A stretch of 64,000 nt of DNA from Arthrobacter sp. PvP023 (GCF_017832975.1 NZ_JAFIBI010000001.1:2914001-2978000); one strand, 5' to 3'. Shown: positions 32,575 to 42,472, counted from the first letter of the stretch. Notes: generated by a model from the sequence alone, not told the origin. A program made the numbers and translations.

Positions 32575-33750
32575 ATGACCGTTCCCCCTCGCGTTTCGGC
32601 GGGAGAGGTCTTCCAGCATTTTCGTGGCTCGTCACCGTTGACCCGTGCCCGGCTTTCAGAACTGACTGGCCTTTCGCGGGCCGCAACGACAGACAGGATG
32701 AGAACCTTAGAGTCGCGGGGACTCATTGGTCCCGCCAACGAGGCGCCCTCGACGGGTGGCCGGCGATCCGCTCAGTATCGACTCATGCCGAACGGCGGAG
32801 CGGTTATGAGCGTCCTGCTGGGTGCCAGCGAGGCAAAGGTACAGGCATTCGACCTTTCCGGACAGCCGTTATCTGCTACGAAGCCGGTGGCAACCGTACG
32901 TGGCGGGTCTGCCGCTATCTTGGATTCCTGCCTGGCTTCGGCGTATTCGCTCCTGAATTCCATGGGCCACCTTCCTGTCCAGCTCGTAGCAACGGGCGTT
33001 GTTCTGGATGAAGGTGCGCCGGATCTGGAATGGCCTGAATATTTTGCTGGCCGCCCGGTCGTCGTCGACTCCGCGCTGGGGGCCATGGCAACGGCGGAGG
33101 CCCTGTCGCGAACCCCTCGTCTGCAGAACATGTTCTTCCTGGACGTGGGAAAGACCATTGACTGTGCCGTGCTGGTTCACGGTAGGACGCTGGGGGTTCT
33201 TAGGACTTCCAAGGGGGCGTTCGGGCACACGCCGGTGAAGGGCACGTCGATGCGGGCCTGTGCTTGCGGCATCATGAATTGCCTGCAGGGTATCGCAGGG
33301 GAAGAGGCAATAATTGCGGGCCTCTCGTCAGACTTTAGAGACGAACCGGACGCGATCAGCGATGCTGTCCGGCGGAGCGATGCGGCTGCAGTCAGTGCTC
33401 TGCAACAGGCAGGTCGGTACATAGGAGAAACCCTGTTAGGGAGCATCCACCTCCTTCGACCTGAGTTCGTCACTGTCAGAACCCGGTGGCCGGGTGCCGC
33501 CGACTTTTTGCTGGCCGGCCTTAGGGAGGCAGTATACGAAAGCGGCGCCCCCGCTGTGACGGAGAAGCTGGTGTTGGCGAGTTCAAGGACCGGGTCTCCC
33601 GCCACCGGGATTGCACTTCGAGCCCTGGACGCCGGACTGGCGGTGGATCCAGTGGACCAATTGCTGTCAGCTCCACCCAACCTCAGCGAACAGCGGATCT
33701 CTTGGCCAGCACCGCCCAAGTCGACCGACCGTCATCGGCACGCCAGCTGA
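32575..33750 (+). CDS. ROK-family transcriptional regulator
   Basis: An N-terminal winged helix (LTRARLSELTGLSRAATTDR, RMRTLESRGLI) is followed by a ROK core. The zinc-type motif is present (GHTPVKGTSMRACACGIMNC), but the kinase ATP motif is degenerate (DVGKTIDCAVL in place of DxGGTxI). This fits a NagC/XylR-type sugar-sensing repressor rather than a kinase. It starts 4 bp after the barrel gene and ends the operon, giving the pathway a second regulator besides LacI. Confidence 0.87.
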   Translation: MTVPPRVSAGEVFQHFRGSSPLTRARLSELTGLSRAATTDRMRTLESRGLIGPANEAPSTGGRRSAQYRLMPNGGAVMSVLLGASEAKVQAFDLSGQPLSATKPVATVRGGSAAILDSCLASAYSLLNSMGHLPVQLVATGVVLDEGAPDLEWPEYFAGRPVVVDSALGAMATAEALSRTPRLQNMFFLDVGKTIDCAVLVHGRTLGVLRTSKGAFGHTPVKGTSMRACACGIMNCLQGIAGEEAIIAGLSSDFRDEPDAISDAVRRSDAAAVSALQQAGRYIGETLLGSIHLLRPEFVTVRTRWPGAADFLLAGLREAVYESGAPAVTEKLVLASSRTGSPATGIALRALDAGLAVDPVDQLLSAPPNLSEQRISWPAPPKSTDRHRHAS

Positions 33751-33858
33751 CCGGCCGCGGGTAGAATCTACTGGCGATCGACAACCCATACAACACGATC
33801 ACTTGCTGCTGCACACTGGGCTCATTGGATCTCGGTTCAGCTGGAAGGTCCCAAGCCC

Positions 33859-34905
33859 ATGGATGAAGTATTTCGCGACGACGACGTCGCCGGCGATCCG
33901 GACAGGTCACCGCACGATCAGATCAGACGCTATAGTGTTCCGGCCGGGCTGAACCCCGACGAAAAATTCGAACATTGGCGGAGCTGGTACGGCAGCGCGA
34001 TTGACGCTCCGGTTCGGTTGGAAAAAACCGACAAGTTAGTGCGATCCGGCTTCAATCCAACCGCCCTGAGCCTCGAGAGCCCGGGCTTCAGTCTTGTTGA
34101 CGTCACGAATGAACCCGCCAGTTGCTACTGGAACGGGGACACGAATCCCAGCGACTGGCTCGTGTATTTCAGGACTTCATGTGACAAGTTCAGCTTCTCA
34201 GGACGCTCCGAGGCCGTCTCTCCCGGAACAGTCAGGTTCTTTGATCTTTCTTTGCCGGGAAACTTCCATGCGCCCGCCGGCTTAAGCGCTGTGCGGGTCC
34301 ATTTCGACCGGAGGCTGCTCGGCTTGGACGACAGATCCGTAAAACGGCTGCAGGGATTGGCCGACATCAGAGAAAACCCCATTATGCGTGGGCTGATTCT
34401 TCCAGCCTTGTCCGGCTGGCAGCAGTCGGTCATAGCCCAGGAGATGCCGCGTCTTCAACCGGTCGTCCGGTCGATGATGACGGCCTTGGTCAGCTCTTTG
34501 CTCGAAACCACGGCCGATCCCGGCGAAATAAAACTGGCCCGCATCGCAGCGATCAAGAAATTCGTGCGCAGGAACTTCAGAAACCCTGCCCTCACAGTTG
34601 ACGAGGTCGTGGCCTACTCATTTCTTTCACGCCGTGCCCTCTACTACCTCTTCGAAGACGAAGGGCTCCAGGTCAGCGGACACATCCGCGCTCTGCGGAC
34701 CTTGGAAGCCCTTGAACTCCTCGCCGAAGCAACCTCGTGGAAACGCTCTCTGACGGACATAGCGGGTGCCAGCGGGTTCACAAGCCTGCAAGCCATGCGG
34801 CGTGCCGTCAGGGAACTAACAGGGCTCTCGCTTGTGGACGCGCAGGAGAAACCGGAACTCCTGCGGACTCGAGCCGCCGAACTAAGAAAATTGACCGGGC
34901 TGTGA
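33859..34905 (+). CDS. AraC-family transcriptional regulator
   Basis: The 348-residue protein has an N-terminal AraC-binding-like domain (SPGFSLVDVTNEPASCYW, LVYFRTSCDKFSFSGRSE) and a C-terminal double HTH (FRNPALTVDEVVAYSFLSRR and RSLTDIAGASGFTSLQAMRR). This is the layout of activators such as FeaR or OruR that respond to catabolic substrates. It stands alone: ROK ends 109 bp upstream and 376 bp without a gene follow. Its target is not evident. Confidence 0.87.
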   Translation: MDEVFRDDDVAGDPDRSPHDQIRRYSVPAGLNPDEKFEHWRSWYGSAIDAPVRLEKTDKLVRSGFNPTALSLESPGFSLVDVTNEPASCYWNGDTNPSDWLVYFRTSCDKFSFSGRSEAVSPGTVRFFDLSLPGNFHAPAGLSAVRVHFDRRLLGLDDRSVKRLQGLADIRENPIMRGLILPALSGWQQSVIAQEMPRLQPVVRSMMTALVSSLLETTADPGEIKLARIAAIKKFVRRNFRNPALTVDEVVAYSFLSRRALYYLFEDEGLQVSGHIRALRTLEALELLAEATSWKRSLTDIAGASGFTSLQAMRRAVRELTGLSLVDAQEKPELLRTRAAELRKLTGL

Positions 34906-35281
34906 ATCGGCCGGACAGAATCCCGCCTGGCATATAGTCCGTTCCACGCTTTCGCCGGACTCCCCGCCTGCCTCGATATCTGATGGGTCCCACACGACTC
35001 GTCCGCTTCGAAGGTGCCGACGCTGTCATGGATTTCTGGACCCGGGACCAAATGTGCCCCAAAGAGGGTACGACGCGGGTCCGCTCCTTCTTTTCTTTGA
35101 CCCGGAGGGTCTCCCGGGTGATTCTCCTACCCAGCGAAAGAGCTTCCATGGATCCGTGCGGAGCCTCGAGGGCTATTTGTGGTCCGAGGCCGGACGCTAC
35201 GACGACGAGGCGGGGCCGCGTCGAAGGACGATGTATCCGCTGCCATTGATGGGAGCCCGGCCGGCTCCGGCGGATTGGCCC
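34906..35281. other. intergenic between AraC and EAL genes
   Basis: Both neighbours end facing this 376-bp stretch. It contains open frames without recognisable features and no clear symmetrical terminator. Confidence 0.4.
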
Positions 35282-36769
35282 TTAGGTGTCAAGGCTATCC
35301 GCATCTCCCTTCGCTGACGACCGGTTCCGCTGCCTCCAACGGGACCAGTCCGACGGAAGCACGGATGGTCTACCCAAGAGGTAGCCTTGCCCGATGTTCA
35401 CGCCCATCTCGGCAACGGCGGTTAGTTCTGCATTGGTTTGGATTCCCTCGGCGACCAGGCTTGCCCCGATTTGTGACGCGAAGCTGACCATCGCCACGCA
35501 CAGGGCTCTCTGGTTGGGGTCGCTGTCGATTCCCGCAACGATAGTCCGGTCAAGTTTGATCACTTCCGGGCTGAGCCTAAGGATGTGGCGCATGGATGAG
35601 AACCCGGCTCCGACGTCGTCGATAGCTACGCGCACGCCAGCGCTTCTGAGAGGGGCCAATGCTGCCGCGAGACGTGCATAGTCAGCCACGGCTGAGCGCT
35701 CGGTCAACTCTACGACGATCCGCCCGGGGTTCAGACCGGAATTCCTCACGATGTCGCTCAGCCTCGGGTCAAGGCATGCCGACGGGGAGAGATTGACGGC
35801 GGCATAAATGTGGCCGGGAAGATCCGCTGCGGCCTGCATCGCCGTTTCCAGGGCAAGGAATTCGAGTTCGCGGCCACGTCCGATTGAATCCGCTTCGACG
35901 AACCACTGATCGGGCGACCTGAACGGAGAGCTGACGAAGCGAGTGAGCGCTTCGGCGCCGACAACCTCGCCGGTTCCCAAATTACAGATGGGCTGAAACG
36001 CCGTGATCAGTGTCCGAGTGGCGAACAGGCGATCGAGGCGCGCCTGGATTTCCAGATCTGCAGGGCTCTCTGCCATGGAGACATCCAGCGGTCGCGCGAT
36101 TCCCTCAAATCCTGATCCTCGGCCCTCCCTGTCGAATCGGCGCCGGCAGAAGACCTCGATGCTCAGGCTCCGACCACCGCGGTGGCGGGCCGCAAGCAAA
36201 AGTCCTTCCCGGCCCGCGCGTGCATCTGGTTTCCGCGCGGTCTTGAGGTCAGCGAGGTCGATGACGAGACTGCACGGGCGTCCCACCAACTCGGAGGGCT
36301 CAAAACCAAGTAGTTCCCGACTCGCCCGGCTTGAGAAGGTGAACCTACCGTCTGCTCCCACGGCCCACAGCCATTCACGGGTCGTGCTCAGTACTGGTTC
36401 CATAAGGCTGGCTGTAATTGACGCCTCCAACCGGTCGCGGCGCTGTTGCCGAATAAGGCGCCAAGCGGCATGAAGGACGGCCGGAAGGAGCAGGATCGAG
36501 GCGAGGGCCGACACTCTGGTGGGGACCTCGAGGCCGTTCCACGGCTCAAGACCAGATAGCAAAGGAAGGAGTAATGACAACACCGATACCAACTCGAGGG
36601 ATAGAACGGCCAGCAACCGTCGACCGTCAGGGGTTGTCCAAGGTTGGCCGTTGTCAGTCCACGCCGGAGATGTGAACTCCGGGCGCCGAGAAAGTGATGA
36701 TTCCAAGAGCGCGTTATGCTGCCGCAACAGTCGTGGGGCACCGCGTTGGTGTATCGCGTCTGGTGACAT
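35282..36769 (-). CDS. membrane-anchored PAS-EAL protein (cyclic-di-GMP phosphodiesterase family)
   Basis: ATG at 36769 is chosen, since the upstream extension is short and basic. About 495 residues hold two N-terminal membrane segments (LLAVLSLELVSVLSLLLPLL and VSALASILLLPAVLHAAWRL), a PAS domain (WAVGADGRFTFSSRASRELL) and an EAL domain. EAL motifs are GAEALTRF, AVNLSPSACLD, VVELTERSAV, AIDDVGAGFSSM, VIKLDRTIV, VAEGIQTNAE and GQGYLLGRP. The metal-binding Glu, Asn, Glu, Asp-Asp, Lys and Glu positions appear present, but the usual DDFGTG loop is DDVGAG, so activity may be altered. No GGDEF domain is fused. Confidence 0.87.
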   Translation of the reverse strand: MSPDAIHQRGAPRLLRQHNALLESSLSRRPEFTSPAWTDNGQPWTTPDGRRLLAVLSLELVSVLSLLLPLLSGLEPWNGLEVPTRVSALASILLLPAVLHAAWRLIRQQRRDRLEASITASLMEPVLSTTREWLWAVGADGRFTFSSRASRELLGFEPSELVGRPCSLVIDLADLKTARKPDARAGREGLLLAARHRGGRSLSIEVFCRRRFDREGRGSGFEGIARPLDVSMAESPADLEIQARLDRLFATRTLITAFQPICNLGTGEVVGAEALTRFVSSPFRSPDQWFVEADSIGRGRELEFLALETAMQAAADLPGHIYAAVNLSPSACLDPRLSDIVRNSGLNPGRIVVELTERSAVADYARLAAALAPLRSAGVRVAIDDVGAGFSSMRHILRLSPEVIKLDRTIVAGIDSDPNQRALCVAMVSFASQIGASLVAEGIQTNAELTAVAEMGVNIGQGYLLGRPSVLPSDWSRWRQRNRSSAKGDADSLDT

Positions 36770-36824
36770 GCGAGTCTTCTTCCGTGCTCGATTCGGAATT
36801 AGGTAAGCATCGCTAGATGTCCGC

Positions 36825-37124
36825 CTACCGCACGCCATAACGCGGCAGGGAATGCCCGGGATCGGGCTGGCCGCACATCGTTTTTCCCGGCACTGGATCG
36901 GTCCTAGGCGAGAGATCGCGTTCCAGAGTGATGCCGTAGGGAACGTCTGTGCTCAGAGTTACTGCGAACGAGGTCGGCCCATAGCGCGTCACAAGAATTC
37001 CGTGACGTCCCTCCCTCAGAGCCCGTTCCTGAGCCGATTTCTCCGCGGCGTCAAGGCGTTCGGCGATCAACTGGGGCTGGTCGGCCGTGACGTGATAAGT
37101 AGGCGTGATGATGGCGGTGATCAT
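36825..37124 (-). CDS. small conserved-looking protein of unknown function
   Basis: The 99-residue frame begins MITAIITPTYHVTADQPQL and continues RLDAAEKSAQERALREGRHG, ILVTRYGPTSFAVTLSTDV, an alpha/beta mini-domain. The proline- and glycine-rich tail (from about residue 80) may be disordered. It stands 55 bp upstream of the EAL gene on the same strand and could be co-transcribed. The family is unknown. Confidence 0.55.
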   Translation of the reverse strand: MITAIITPTYHVTADQPQLIAERLDAAEKSAQERALREGRHGILVTRYGPTSFAVTLSTDVPYGITLERDLSPRTDPVPGKTMCGQPDPGHSLPRYGVR

Positions 37125-37429
37125 GGGGTCGTTCCTGTTCTAGTAGTGCTCATAGGCAGTTCGATTTCACGGCCGGTATCCCTGGAAGGAACCACCAAGT
37201 GGCGGCAGGGAATGGTCTCTAGGAATCGCGGCGCCGCGCCATGGCGTCACAAACGGCCGAAACCTTCCACCAAGAGTTGCCCGGTCGAAAGCGCCCCGGC
37301 CGCTTTCAAAATCCTACGGTTGATGGTCGCGCAAGGAAGCGGATAAGTGTTCCAAAGTGTGCATTCTTCGATCCCGGACCGCTCATTTCGTGCAGGAGTC
37401 TCCTCACCCTGAGCCTCAGCTGTCTCATA
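37125..37429. other. intergenic upstream of the AceE-like remnant
   Basis: No gene is called. The missing first half of the AceE-like gene would have lain here, so a deletion end point probably falls near 37430. Confidence 0.4.
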
Positions 37430-38836
37430 CAACCAGGTCGATCCACCCGGCCTACCGTCATCTTTGCCTACACGATCAAGGGCCGCGGCCTTGCCACCGA
37501 AGGACACCCCAACAACCACTCAGCGCTCCTGACCAAAGATCAGATGGAAACACTCGCGGAGACCTCCGGAATGGACCTTGGTAATCCCTGGCGCAAATTC
37601 CACCGGGCACCGTGGAAGAACGGGCCTGCGCCCGGACATCCCTCCGGCTCAAGCGCCGGCAACCCGCACTGGCCTCGTCCGTCCAGATCCGGCTTCCCTG
37701 CCATGGGGCTACGGCGACAGAATTTCCACCCAAGCCGCCCTGGGACGGTTCCTGTCCGACCTGAAACGGGCAGCGCCGGAGGTGGCCCACCGTGTTGTCA
37801 CGTGCAGTCCCGACGTCGCGTCCTCAACCAACCTTGGCGGCTGGATCAACAAAACCGGAGTGTGGTCCGTCGGTGAACGCCGGGACTGGTTCGCGGAAGA
37901 CCTCGAACGGATCCTCCGCTGGATTGAAAACTCGGAGGGTCGGCATATCGAACTCGGCATACCCGAAACCAACCTCGTGGGCCTGGTCTCGGAACTCGGA
38001 ACAACCTGGAGCGGTGGGGCCGGCCGCTGATTCCTATCGCCACCATGTACGACCCGTTCGTGGCCAGCGCCCTCGAACCGTGGTCCTTCGGCATGTACGC
38101 CGGCGGCCAGTCAATCCGGGTTGGGACGCCGTCAGGGGTGACTCTGGCACCGGAGGGCGGCGCGCAACAGTCCATTACCACTCCATCCATCGGCTTGGAA
38201 CAGCCCGAGTGCACGGCCTGGGAGCCAGCCTTCGCGCAGGACCTGGAATGGTGCATGCTCGAAACCATGAGCCCCATAGGCATTCCCGGAGGACGCTCGG
38301 CCTACTTCCGGCTCACGACCCGTCCACTGGACCAGGCTCACGCGGCCATGCCGACGGATGCGGTGCTGCTGGAGCGGCGCCGCAGGCACGCGGTGGCCGG
38401 CGGTTACCGGCTGACCGACCACGACCCAGTCGAGGACAGGGTCACTCTGGTCGGTGTCGGCGCAATGATGCCCAAAGTCATAGCGTCCGCCGCCCGGCTG
38501 AAGGCACTTGGCATCATGGCCGGCGTCGTCTGCCTCACCAGCCCGGACCTGGTCTTCGAATCCCTCCAGCGGCGCAACTCACTGAACGCCGCCACGGACA
38601 GCAGTGGGCCCGACATCATCGACGCACTCCTTCCACGACACGCCCCCGCGCCCCTCGTCACCGTCCAGAACGGACACCCCGTTACCTTGTCCTTCTTGGC
38701 CGGTGCCCGAGGCGACCGCACAGTCTCCCTGGGAGTAAAGGACTTCGGCCAGTCCTCTGATCTCCAGGACGCCTACCGGATCCACGGCATCGACGAAGCG
38801 TCCATCGTCAACGCGGCGCTGAACCTAGTTCGCTAA
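37430..38836 (+). pseudogene. AceE / transketolase-like dehydrogenase E1, truncated and frameshifted
   Basis: Three consecutive frames each read as parts of one protein related to homodimeric pyruvate dehydrogenase E1. They are PTVIFAYTIKGRGLATEGHP (from about 37446), then LGRFLSDLKRAAPEVAHRVV and LGGWINKTGVWSVGERRDWF (about 37690-38010), then MYDPFVASALEPWSFGMYAG onward from 38045 to the stop at 38836. Frame changes fall near 37650 and 38012. The thiamine-diphosphate-binding N-terminal ~200+ residues are missing. Intact members are about 880-920 residues and decarboxylate 2-oxo acids. This copy is non-functional. Confidence 0.7.
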
Positions 38837-39021
38837 CATCGGCCGTCTACCGGTACCGGGGCGGGAGACAGTCGTCTGGCAGGTCAGGAAGCGGGGCTAC
38901 GTCCACGTCGAGTCAGCGGATCGCCGCGAGTTGGCGCCCTTGACTTCTCCGCTGACCGTTGTCAGTCTTTTCGACAAGAGGAGGGGGTGTCCGCCCGCTC
39001 CTGGCCCAATGGAGGCTACTG

Positions 39022-40185
39022 ATGTTCCGTGACAGGTCGCTAATGCGTTACGCAACCTCCGGAGACCGGGTCACGCGCCTTGAGTTATTCTTCGACCTTG
39101 TATTTGTCTTCGCGCTATCGCAACTGTCCCATCATTTGCTGGAGCATCCTTCATGGGTGGGGGCCGGTGAGACATTTGTGCTTCTTCTTGCGGTCTATAA
39201 GGTGTGGGTGTATACGACCTGGTCGGTGACGTTGCTGGACACTTCGCGGCTTGAGGTGCAGTGGATGCTGCTGATCATCATGCTTGTCACACTGTTCATG
39301 AACGCCTCAGTCGGCTCAGCGTTTGGTGACTTCGGCTGGCTCTTTGCTGCGAGCTACCTCCTGGTCCAGCTGGGCCGAGGTGCGTGGATGCTCACTGCCG
39401 GACTTGACCGGACCACCCACGACCACTTCGTGCGCACGCTGATCTGGGGGTGCATGAGCGCGCCTTTTTGGATTGCCGGCGTCTTCTTCGCTCCGGGGCC
39501 GCGTTTGATGTTCTGGAGTGTCGCTGCCGCGATCGATCTGAGTGGCCATATGGTGGCCCACCGGTTGCCGGGCCGGAAAACCGAAGGCAGCCGTGTCCCG
39601 CTCCCGGGAGAGAGGATCTTTGAGCGGTTCGGGCTGTTCTACCTGATCGCGCTCGGCGAGACGATCCTTTCAACCGGCCTGGCGATTTCAGGCAATCTGG
39701 AGGACCCCTTGATATTTCTGACCGGGACCGTAAGTTTGGCCGGAAGCGTCGCGATCTGGTGGTGCTACTTCCATGGCCTCGAACAGGACATTCTGGAAAA
39801 GCTTGCTTCTGTCGATGATCAGTTCCGGCCCGGCATTTTGGCGGGCAACACCTTGGTCATGTTGCTGGCAGGCCTGATCCTAGTGGCGGTTGGTGATCAG
39901 CTCGTGATCAGCGATCCGGCCGCCCGCCCCGATCTGGCCACCGTTCTACTTCTTTTTGGTGGGCCGGCTCTCTTCCTTGCCGGCCGGGGCTTCTTTATTC
40001 GACAGGTACTGGGCCAACGCCAACCATCTGATCTCGCCGGCATCGGAGCCTTGGTGGTGCTGGCAAATTTGAGCTTTCTCTTCCCGGCCTTCGTTGCCGC
40101 TATGGGGGCCGTCCTTCCCCTCATAGGCGTAGCAGTTTCCGACACCGTGAACCGCCGCCGCCGAACGCAACAGGGAGCGCGCTGA
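39022..40185 (+). CDS. low-temperature-requirement A (LtrA) family membrane protein
   Basis: ATG at 39022 has a perfect GGAGG 7 nt upstream; earlier in-frame codons lack one. The 387-residue protein starts with the family hallmark VTRLELFFDLVFVFALSQLS and has about ten membrane segments, with the conserved ERFGLFYLIALGETIL in the middle. LtrA proteins occur widely in bacteria. Their biochemical role is not established; the name comes from a cold-sensitive Listeria mutant. No operon partner is visible. Confidence 0.87.
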   Translation: MFRDRSLMRYATSGDRVTRLELFFDLVFVFALSQLSHHLLEHPSWVGAGETFVLLLAVYKVWVYTTWSVTLLDTSRLEVQWMLLIIMLVTLFMNASVGSAFGDFGWLFAASYLLVQLGRGAWMLTAGLDRTTHDHFVRTLIWGCMSAPFWIAGVFFAPGPRLMFWSVAAAIDLSGHMVAHRLPGRKTEGSRVPLPGERIFERFGLFYLIALGETILSTGLAISGNLEDPLIFLTGTVSLAGSVAIWWCYFHGLEQDILEKLASVDDQFRPGILAGNTLVMLLAGLILVAVGDQLVISDPAARPDLATVLLLFGGPALFLAGRGFFIRQVLGQRQPSDLAGIGALVVLANLSFLFPAFVAAMGAVLPLIGVAVSDTVNRRRRTQQGAR

Positions 40186-40783
40186 CGGCCTATTTGGATG
40201 CCAGGGAACGTATCCCCGGCCGGTCCCCGGCCGGCTTTGACAGCCTAAGGAGTGTCTTCTGCCAGTCCCCTCCCCCACTGTCCCGGGGTGCACCGTTACA
40301 ACATTCGCAGCCTGACGTTCGGCGCGTCGTTTGCGGAAAATGGGGCCCGTCGGCTTGGTCGACAAGCCGCCCGGATATGTTCACTGCATGAAAGATGGGC
40401 ACTGTACCGGCGTGTTCCTCCGGAGGGAAAGTCTCCGGCAAAGGAGGCGCCGGTTCGTTTGTTGGAACCAAATGCCCCGAACAGTCTCTGATGGATATTT
40501 GCCATCGCATCGTGCGAAGCCCGGGCGACCCCACAAACTGTCGGTGGCAGTACTGAGATCCGTCGGGCAACATACTCGCTGCGGAAGTTCTCGTTCGGCG
40601 GCACCCTTGGCACCCGGCTGCTCTTCGAGCGGACCCCAACACGCGGCGACTGCGGCAGCGCCGCGGACGGTGGCGCTGGTGGTCGGGTTGCGCTTCGGGA
40701 CTTATGGTCCTACCCGGGCACGCACCTGGGGCGTAGCGTCTTGACCAAAGCTCGCATGGCTCGATCAGCACGAAGGGGTCACA
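40186..40783. other. 598-bp intergenic region
   Basis: No gene family is recognisable on either strand. It must contain the promoter of the LGFP-repeat deacetylase at its right end, but no clear -35/-10 pair stands out. Confidence 0.4.
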
Positions 40784-42400
40784 ATGCGCCGGTCTCGACC
40801 CGCCGTCCTCGGAATGGCCTTGGCCCTCGCCCTCGGCGGCGGCCTCGGGGGCACGGCTCTGGGGCCGCCCGCGGCCGCCGCATCAGCGGTGGCTGCGCAG
40901 TGGAGCGTTCCGGCGTCGATGGCGGTCGAGCAGGCCGGCGACGACGCGATCGTCCAGCACTATGATCAGCTCGGCGGCAGCGCATCGTTCCTCGGCACGC
41001 CAGTCGGCAGTGCTTACGACATCGCTGGGGGTCGCGCCCAGGACTACACCGCCGGCACGATCTACTGGAGCCCCGGCACCGGAGCGCACGAGGTGCACGG
41101 GGCGATCCGCGGACGCTATCTCGCATTCGGCGGACCGGCCGGCTTACTGGGTTTCCCGCTCACGGACGAGACCGCCACTCCGGGCGCCGCTGGTCGGTAC
41201 AACGACTTCGCCGGAGGGTCGGTCTACTGGAGCCCCGGCACCGGAGCGCACGAGGTGCACGGGGCGATCCGCGGACGCTATCTCGCATTCGGCGGACCGG
41301 CCGGCTTACTGGGTTTCCCGCTCACGGACGAGACCGCCACTCCGGGCGCCGCTGGTCGGTACAACGACTTCGCCGGAGGGTCGGTCTACTGGAGCCCCGG
41401 CACCGGAGCGCACGAGGTGCACGGGGCGATCCGCGGACGCTATCTGGAGTTCGGCGGGCCCGCCGGCTTACTGCGTTTCCCGCTCACGGACGAGACCGCC
41501 ACCCCCGACGGGGTCGGCCGGTACAACCACCTCAGCGGCATGAACGCCGGCTCGTCGATCTACTGGTCGCCCGCCACGGGAGCCCACGAGGTGTACGGAG
41601 CCATCCGGGCCCAGTGGGTGGCCCTCGGTTGGGAGCGCAGCCGGCTCGGCTACCCGACCAGCGGCGAGTACGGCATCACGGGCGGACGCCGCAGCGACTT
41701 CCAGCACGGTTCGATCCTGTGGCACGCGGCCAGCGGCAGGACCGAGGTCATCTACACCAGCGTCCCGTCGACGCTCCTGGGCGTGGACCTCGAGCGCATT
41801 CCGACCACGCAGAAGGTTGTCGCGCTCACGTTCGACGCCGGCGCCAACGACGCCGGCCTCCGATCGATCCTCGCCACCCTCGCAGCCAACGGCGTCCCAG
41901 GCACATTCTTCCTCACTGGAGACTGGGTCAACCAGTTCCCCTCCGACCCGGCGCTGATCTACAACGCGGGGAATCGGATCGGCAATCACTCCATGACCCA
42001 CCCAGACTTCACGACCCTGGCCGACGCCCAGATCGCGACCGAGATCAGCAGCGCGCAGAGGACCGTCAGGGCCGCTGGAGGCGACCCGCTCCCGTTCTTC
42101 CGCTTCCCCTTCGGCGCCCGCGATTCCCGCACGATCGCAGACGTCAACGCCGCCGGTTACGCGGCGATCCGGTGGACCGTTGACACCCTGGGCTGGCAAG
42201 GGACCATGAACGGAACGCGCGGTCCGAGCTTCATCGTCCAGCGCGTCATGGCTTCCGCGCAGCCCGGGGAGATCGTCCTGATGCACCTCGGCTCGAACCC
42301 CGACGACGGCTCAACGCTCGACGCCGCGGCCCTCTCACAGGTGATCTCCCAGCTCCGGGCGGCAGGCTACGGCTTCGTCACCCTCGACGCCGCCCTATGA
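40784..42400 (+). CDS. secreted LGFP-repeat protein with NodB polysaccharide deacetylase domain
   Basis: The 538-residue protein has a signal peptide (MRRSRPAVLGMALALALGGG, cleavage near AAAASA), then about five LGFP repeats of ~54 residues (AIRGRYLAFGGPAGLLGFPL pattern). A C-terminal carbohydrate-esterase-4 domain follows: VALTFDAGAND (catalytic Asp), RIGNHSMTHPDF (metal-binding HxxxH), FRFPFGARDS and IVLMHLGS. LGFP repeats of corynebacterial PS1-type proteins bind the cell wall. CE4 enzymes remove acetyl groups from GlcNAc or MurNAc polymers. It is therefore probably a wall-anchored peptidoglycan or polysaccharide deacetylase. Confidence 0.9.
   Translation: MRRSRPAVLGMALALALGGGLGGTALGPPAAAASAVAAQWSVPASMAVEQAGDDAIVQHYDQLGGSASFLGTPVGSAYDIAGGRAQDYTAGTIYWSPGTGAHEVHGAIRGRYLAFGGPAGLLGFPLTDETATPGAAGRYNDFAGGSVYWSPGTGAHEVHGAIRGRYLAFGGPAGLLGFPLTDETATPGAAGRYNDFAGGSVYWSPGTGAHEVHGAIRGRYLEFGGPAGLLRFPLTDETATPDGVGRYNHLSGMNAGSSIYWSPATGAHEVYGAIRAQWVALGWERSRLGYPTSGEYGITGGRRSDFQHGSILWHAASGRTEVIYTSVPSTLLGVDLERIPTTQKVVALTFDAGANDAGLRSILATLAANGVPGTFFLTGDWVNQFPSDPALIYNAGNRIGNHSMTHPDFTTLADAQIATEISSAQRTVRAAGGDPLPFFRFPFGARDSRTIADVNAAGYAAIRWTVDTLGWQGTMNGTRGPSFIVQRVMASAQPGEIVLMHLGSNPDDGSTLDAAALSQVISQLRAAGYGFVTLDAAL
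41061..41384 (+). repeat. two identical 162-bp tandem repeats encoding LGFP units
   Basis: 41061-41222 and 41223-41384 are identical base for base, each coding 54 residues. A third unit starts at 41385 and is identical for the first ~70 bp before diverging. The identity at silent positions shows recent duplication or gene conversion, so repeat number may vary between strains. Confidence 0.92.
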
Positions 42401-42472
42401 TCCTAAATCTGGTCATACCACCGATGATCAGACTACTGTCCGCCGAGCAGACAGATAAAACACTGCGCGGCC

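Noticed and set aside
35000..35280. Plus-strand ORF with text like SLEGYLWSEAGRYDDE
   Set aside because: No start context, no family and no continuation; insufficient to call a gene.
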